A stretch of DNA of 64,000 nt from assembly GCF_027596085.1 (NCBI RefSeq), contig NC_072471.1, positions 10,356,358 through 10,420,357 on the forward strand. The letters run 5' to 3'. Origin of the DNA: Anoplopoma fimbria. Its lineage: Eukaryota > Chordata > Actinopteri > Perciformes > Anoplopomatidae. Under the pieces are notes generated by a model. The model saw only the letters and a program-made list of their open reading frames with translations, searched no databases and had not been told where the DNA came from. The first letter of the stretch is position 1, and each line of letters starts with the position of its first letter. Made by a program: the position numbers and the translations under genes. Below, piece after piece: positions 59,136-64,000 of the stretch.

Positions 59136-62100
59136 CTGGAGGGACAGAGAGGGGGGGGTGTCATGTTTACCCTGTGTTGCTTAATGGATACCAACATAAG
59201 CAGGGTGTATTTGTAGCCATGTTAATGCATCTCACAGGGGTTGTAAGCCAGCACAGTACAAGATAGTAATGAAATAAAAATGAATATTGCCAATTGACGG
59301 AGTACATTTGCTAATTCAATGGTCCGCCTCCAAAGAACGAGAGCAGAGAGACTAAAAGGTTTCTGTGAACTAATCAACTATTTAAATCTGTAAAGCTCAT
59401 GTTTTCAAAACTCAAGATTTCGTTTCTGGAGATACGGCCTTGCTTCAGTCTGTGTGCTAGTTAAGGACAGAGGAGCTCTTACTCCACGACAGCCTCGAAA
59501 TGTGGGAAGTCAGAGAAGTCAGAGAGGTGATGCCGAGTTCTTTCAAATTTCAAATGAATTTACGGATCGCTGGCTCTGCAATGCTTTTTCCCCCAAAGCT
59601 TAGAAATCAGTCATCAAGTGGAGCCGACCATCTTCAAAGGATGATCAAAATAGTCAAATGGTTCTTGGAGGATGTGTTGCGCATCTGGCAAATTTGGAAG
59701 CTGCAATGCCCCAGACATATATTGTAAATAAATATATTTCGAGTGGCCGGACATCGGCTTGTCTGTGCAGAAAAATCTGTTCAGAAATATCATTTCAGAA
59801 ACTGGACTCACAATCACCTAACAATCTTGCTACCGTGACAAATGAAGTTGTAGCGACTTGCTGTGTGCTTTCCAGCCGCGGTGAGATAAGTAACGATAAG
59901 ATCAAACAATGAGGGCGGATCAATAAAGGTGCGGTTTTGTGGCGTTGTTTGGACAGGGTGATAAAGTGGCATTTACGCAAAAATACTTTCGGAACAACAA
60001 CAACGGTTACATCCTTGAGTTGTCCTGACCAGAATCTCAAATAAAGTCTGTGGTCTCGGCTAAATCCAGCTGTTCACACATGTTCTCCAGCTAAACTGCC
60101 TGAGCGTGAGTCAGTGTCCTTCATCACATAGGCCTAAAATCACAAAGAAGAGTACATTTTAAAACTGAATTGGGCCTAAAAGCAAAACGCAGGATAGGAC
60201 AAAGTGTGTGATGGACAGCATGCATCTCTCTGCCCCACAGTTGTCAGAAAAGAGTCCCTCAATGTCAAGCAGCACAGAAATATGATGACGCTTCCACTAA
60301 GCTGAAGGAAAGCAGTGGGAGTAAGTGAGACTAGAGAAATGAGTCAGGTCCAAATTTGATTTAGTCCCTATAATATGGAACACGGAATTGTTACAAATCT
60401 GTTTCAACAGACTGTTTATCTTGTATAGCAAGAATGAGGCCCAGGAAGACGCCATTGACAGCATCCTCGTCTATGGGCGCAAGCTGGGTTTACTCTGGTC
60501 ATGTATTAAGAACATTCCAAGCAGTTGAGCATCTCAAAGTCTAAATAAATCTAAAATCCCTTAAGGATCCACCCTATATTAAGCGCACACGCACACAAAA
60601 TGCTTGGTTTAATGACTACACATGGAAAAATTAAGTATGAGAGGCATCTCAGCAATTCTCTCATGCAGCATTTTCCAAATGCCACGTCATTAAAGTCACA
60701 CACACAAAAAAAAAAAAAGAAAATATGAAAACAGATCCAAGTGATCAGTTTGAGACTCTGCTTTTAAAATGGTTCTATTTTCCAGTGAAACTTGTCTGTA
60801 CAGTTGTGTTCTTGCTGGGGGAGCAGTGGGGTGTAAAGCAAAGTGTGAGACTAAAGGGACTGCATGCACACACTGAGCAGCACACACTGAGCATGCACAC
60901 ACTGAGCAGCACACCTGTAGCGCGCTCACACACAGACACATCCATGATCACATGACCCAGTCAGACACACACTGGTTTTTACAGGTTGCTGCAGGGGTTC
61001 TCTCACACCGAGGGGTCCCGGGGCTCACAGTCATTACCACACAGATGAAAGCAATAGCACCAAGAGGGGAAATGCCTGGAGATCATTGGGGCCTTTTCAA
61101 CTCACTAGTTCCAGGAATTACTGCACACTTCCAGACAACGTACAAAGCCCTTGTGTTGCTGACTGAACAGTTTTGTGAAAATGTGACGTTTTCTAAAGCA
61201 GCGAGGGTTGTTCCGTGTTGTTCGAGGTTATTTTTCGGCTCCCACACTTTTGTCTCTTTTCATCTTGCTCGTTTAAGAGAAACTCCTGTCCTTGTCCTAA
61301 TATTGATACTTGCAAAAACACAGTGTTTGCCTACAGTATGAACTACGAATACTGCAAACTCTTAGCAAGCTCAAGGCTTGTGTGTTTTTTTTCTTTCTTT
61401 TTCCAGCCAGCAAACTTACATTAAACTCCACCCCGATAGTTCCTGGAGCATCTGAAGGTATGATCTAATCAGGAAGTATTTTCAGAGAGAAGGAACTACA
61501 ATCCAAAAAAACTAATTCCCAGGTAACATTCTTGAGATGGCACAAAGGTTTTTGGAAAACTTCCTTTCAGTTTAAAAAAAAAGGACTACTTGTCTACATC
61601 TGATTCTTAATATCTGACTGTAGATGAGAGGTTCCAAACAACAACGCTAGGTTTCTTTGTGGGTCATTGGGTCTTAATAATGTTAGCTGTCTTGTTTTTT
61701 AACTGAATGCCAGAAAATAGGTTATTGTACGATTTAGGGTTTGGTCTTGGTCATACTTGCACCACAGCTCTTCTTTTTAGATGGTATTGTAGCCCCGCCT
61801 CATGAAGGGCTCACAACACAGGCAACATGAGGTGACGGAACAGATGCACAAGCGGTTACGTCATAGTGAGGATGTGCAAACCAGATAATGACCTCGCAGT
61901 GTGAATGACGCTGCAGAACACATCATCCAATCAGTGTCCCACAATATAAGATATTGATTCCAACCATAAAATCCAGTCCTACTATTGATAAGCATGCAAC
62001 TTCTGTGTCCAATTACAGCAAGAACAGAGAGGCACTTTGCCTTCCATCTACACCGTATTCATATTTATACAAAAGAATCCCTCTCAAAGCAGCATTTACA

Positions 62101-62984
62101 GCTATTGATTGTTGATTTGGATCAGAAATACTTACATACAGATCGAAAGAATAATAAGAATACTGTTTTGTGATTGGGTTTCTTTGTAACTGCGACTGTA
62201 ATGGTGTCCAGGCTCTGAGGCCCTGGGGTTTCATCTGTCCATGTAGCTCTGATTGTTCCTGACAGGGCCAAAGGCTGCAGGAAGTGGAGCTCAGTCTATG
62301 GCATCATCGAAAAGAAAAACACTCACTCTTACATACACAGTCTCACACATAAATTCTCTCTCTTTCATGAACGTGTTCTCAAACACTTCCGTTTCCACAT
62401 CTTTCTGCTACTATTATGTTGCCCTTCATCTGTACAGCACAGAGACAGCACGATCACAATCTTCAAGGAGATTAGACGACACCACACAACATTGCATGAC
62501 GGAAAAAAAAAATCGAAAGTGTTTGAAGGTGAAAACTCTCCTTTAGTTTGTGACAGAGAATCATTAACTGTTTGCCTAAGGGGTGGTAGGTAGCTGTGTG
62601 CAAAGTCGCAAAGTTGCAATCATTTTCTTTTTAATTAGGGCAACAATAGTAGTTAGATGTGAGAAAAACAGCAGAGAAAATACTGACATTTCACTCAACA
62701 TTTTGTGAAACCACAACAAGGCATCTTGCAGTGTGATCCCACCAACCTCAACGCCAAATCGGACCAAGGGCGTTAAGTGTGTGTGGAGGGGGGCAAAGGC
62801 CCCTTCCCCACTCTCTACCCCCCTTCTTCCAGCGCCCATGCTCGGACCACACCCATCTTCAAACACAGCCTTTAATTTGATTTCAAGATCTGTCCACAGA
62901 CAGACAGAAACACAGACATATAAACACCTTGCAAGAACTCAAAACAGCTTCTGTGGTAGTTCCTACTACAATCAGTGTCTCCAG

Positions 62985-63038
<54 letters not shown>

Positions 63039-64000
63039 GGTGGAGACAATACCAGCAACCCACACTGTCATGGCTAGTAATAATCAAATCTAATGTTGAA
63101 CAAAATATTTTGTAAAATGAGGGTTGCAATATCTGTCTCTGGAAGAAGAAGAGAGAGGGTTTTATCCTGATTAGATTAAAAAGAGTCAGAATATTGAGGT
63201 TCTGTCTGCAAAAACTGCTCACGTCCTTCTTGCTTTCCGCAGAAGTGAACTATAGCTGACGTTATGCGGTCAACCGTCAACCTATAGGCTACTATACTGA
63301 CACAAATGATGCACCATTACACCTCTTCACAAGATTTTCCGAAGAGAGAACAAGTGAAAACATGGGAGGGAGTGGAAAGAAACAGAAGACAGGATACGTT
63401 GCTGATGTCGAGAGGCAGTGTAGGAAAGAGGGACAGTTTAGGTGTAAGAAAAGGAGGGAAGGGATGAACTGTAAGAAACATTTATTAAAAAGGAAGAATG
63501 GGCTTGAAGAAGCGCTGAAGGAGAAAGATGAATGACAAGGAGGGATATGGGCAGATGACATAAAAAGGGGGATGGTGAGAATATAAAAGGAGAAAGAAGG
63601 AAGGAGAGAAAGTGTGTAAAGTGAAGAAAAAGAGGAGTCATGTTCCCCTTCTCCAGCACAAATCACCAGAGGAGGCTGACCACGGGACTTCCTGTTCGAC
63701 AGGACTGCTGATCAGGCATTCTGCATGCACGCACACACATACACATACACACAGGCACGCAGTGTGAATTGGACCCCTTCCACCTCTTGCCCAGTCAGAC
63801 AGTGCTGCTGATGGGGAAAACAGCAGAAGGAATACCAATGAGTAAAACCAATGAGTGAGACCACTGTGTGTGTGTGTGTGTGTACCTGTATGAGGCACTC
63901 TTTCTTTATGCATGTTTATGGCTGCACTGTTTAGACAAGCCAGGAAACAGGTTGGAATACCTGCAAATCCTAAAATATGATCAAAGTAGTTACAAATATA
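59136..64000. other. wasl intron 1 (to window edge), no gene seen
   Basis: No convincing exon on either strand, and the first wasl exon was searched for and not found. It contains short CA arrays, a CACACACTGAGCAG minisatellite at about 60868-60915, and a (CAGA)n array at 62984-63038. Confidence 0.5.
62984..63038. repeat. (GACA)n microsatellite
   Basis: About 13 perfect GACA units, a simple repeat common in fish genomes. Confidence 0.9.

Noticed and set aside
1..64000. CRISPR arrays, operons, bacterial promoters, rRNA or tRNA genes
   Set aside because: The DNA is vertebrate nuclear. Tandem arrays seen are microsatellites, and no cloverleaf or rRNA sequence was recognised by eye.

Overview
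The window is vertebrate nuclear DNA from a ray-finned (teleost) fish, most likely a percomorph. The genes are split into small exons with GT-AG introns, the intergenic DNA is AT-rich and full of microsatellites, and teleost-type dispersed repeats and Tc1-type miniature transposons are present. I joined exons by eye at GT-AG sites. For each gene that lies wholly in the window, the exon lengths add to an exact multiple of three and the reading frame stays open.

Layout. (1) Bases 500-5408, plus strand: the 3' part (13 exons) of ints13 (Integrator subunit 13/Asunder). (2) 6075-9590, minus: the remains of a single-pass membrane-protein gene with a Ser/Thr-rich ectodomain, broken by stops and frameshifts. 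(3) 9591-16480: repeat-rich intergenic DNA with a LINE-type tail, a possible MITE nested in another LINE tail, and an isolated promoter-like cluster. (4) 17505-22817, minus: a 7-exon gene joining a TINF2-like N-terminal domain in frame to 11 C2H2 zinc fingers, starting in a CpG-rich promoter. (5) 25765-29442, minus: kitlg (Kit ligand), 7 coding exons. (6) 30677-34939, plus: asb15, 13 exons, 588 aa. (7) 37287-41746, plus: lmod2 (leiomodin-2), 6 exons, 570 aa. (8) 47160-59135, minus: wasl (N-WASP), 10 exons visible. Its first exon lies beyond the right edge, so 59136-64000 is intron.

The asb15-lmod2-wasl order matches human 7q31, which supports those names. asb15 and lmod2 are striated-muscle genes. 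lmod2 and wasl both encode actin nucleators. kitlg and asb15 are divergent, with their starts about 1.2 kb apart.

Most notable signals. A 128-codon open exon inside a wasl intron (52918-53302) ends in a splice donor of exactly the phase needed to join the next wasl exon, predicting an N-WASP isoform without the WH1 domain. The TINF2-like/zinc-finger gene is an unusual architecture. The proline-rich exon of wasl shows three mutually compensating one-base shifts. lmod2 is cut by more introns than the mammalian gene. Which teleost duplicate (a or b) each gene represents cannot be decided from this window.
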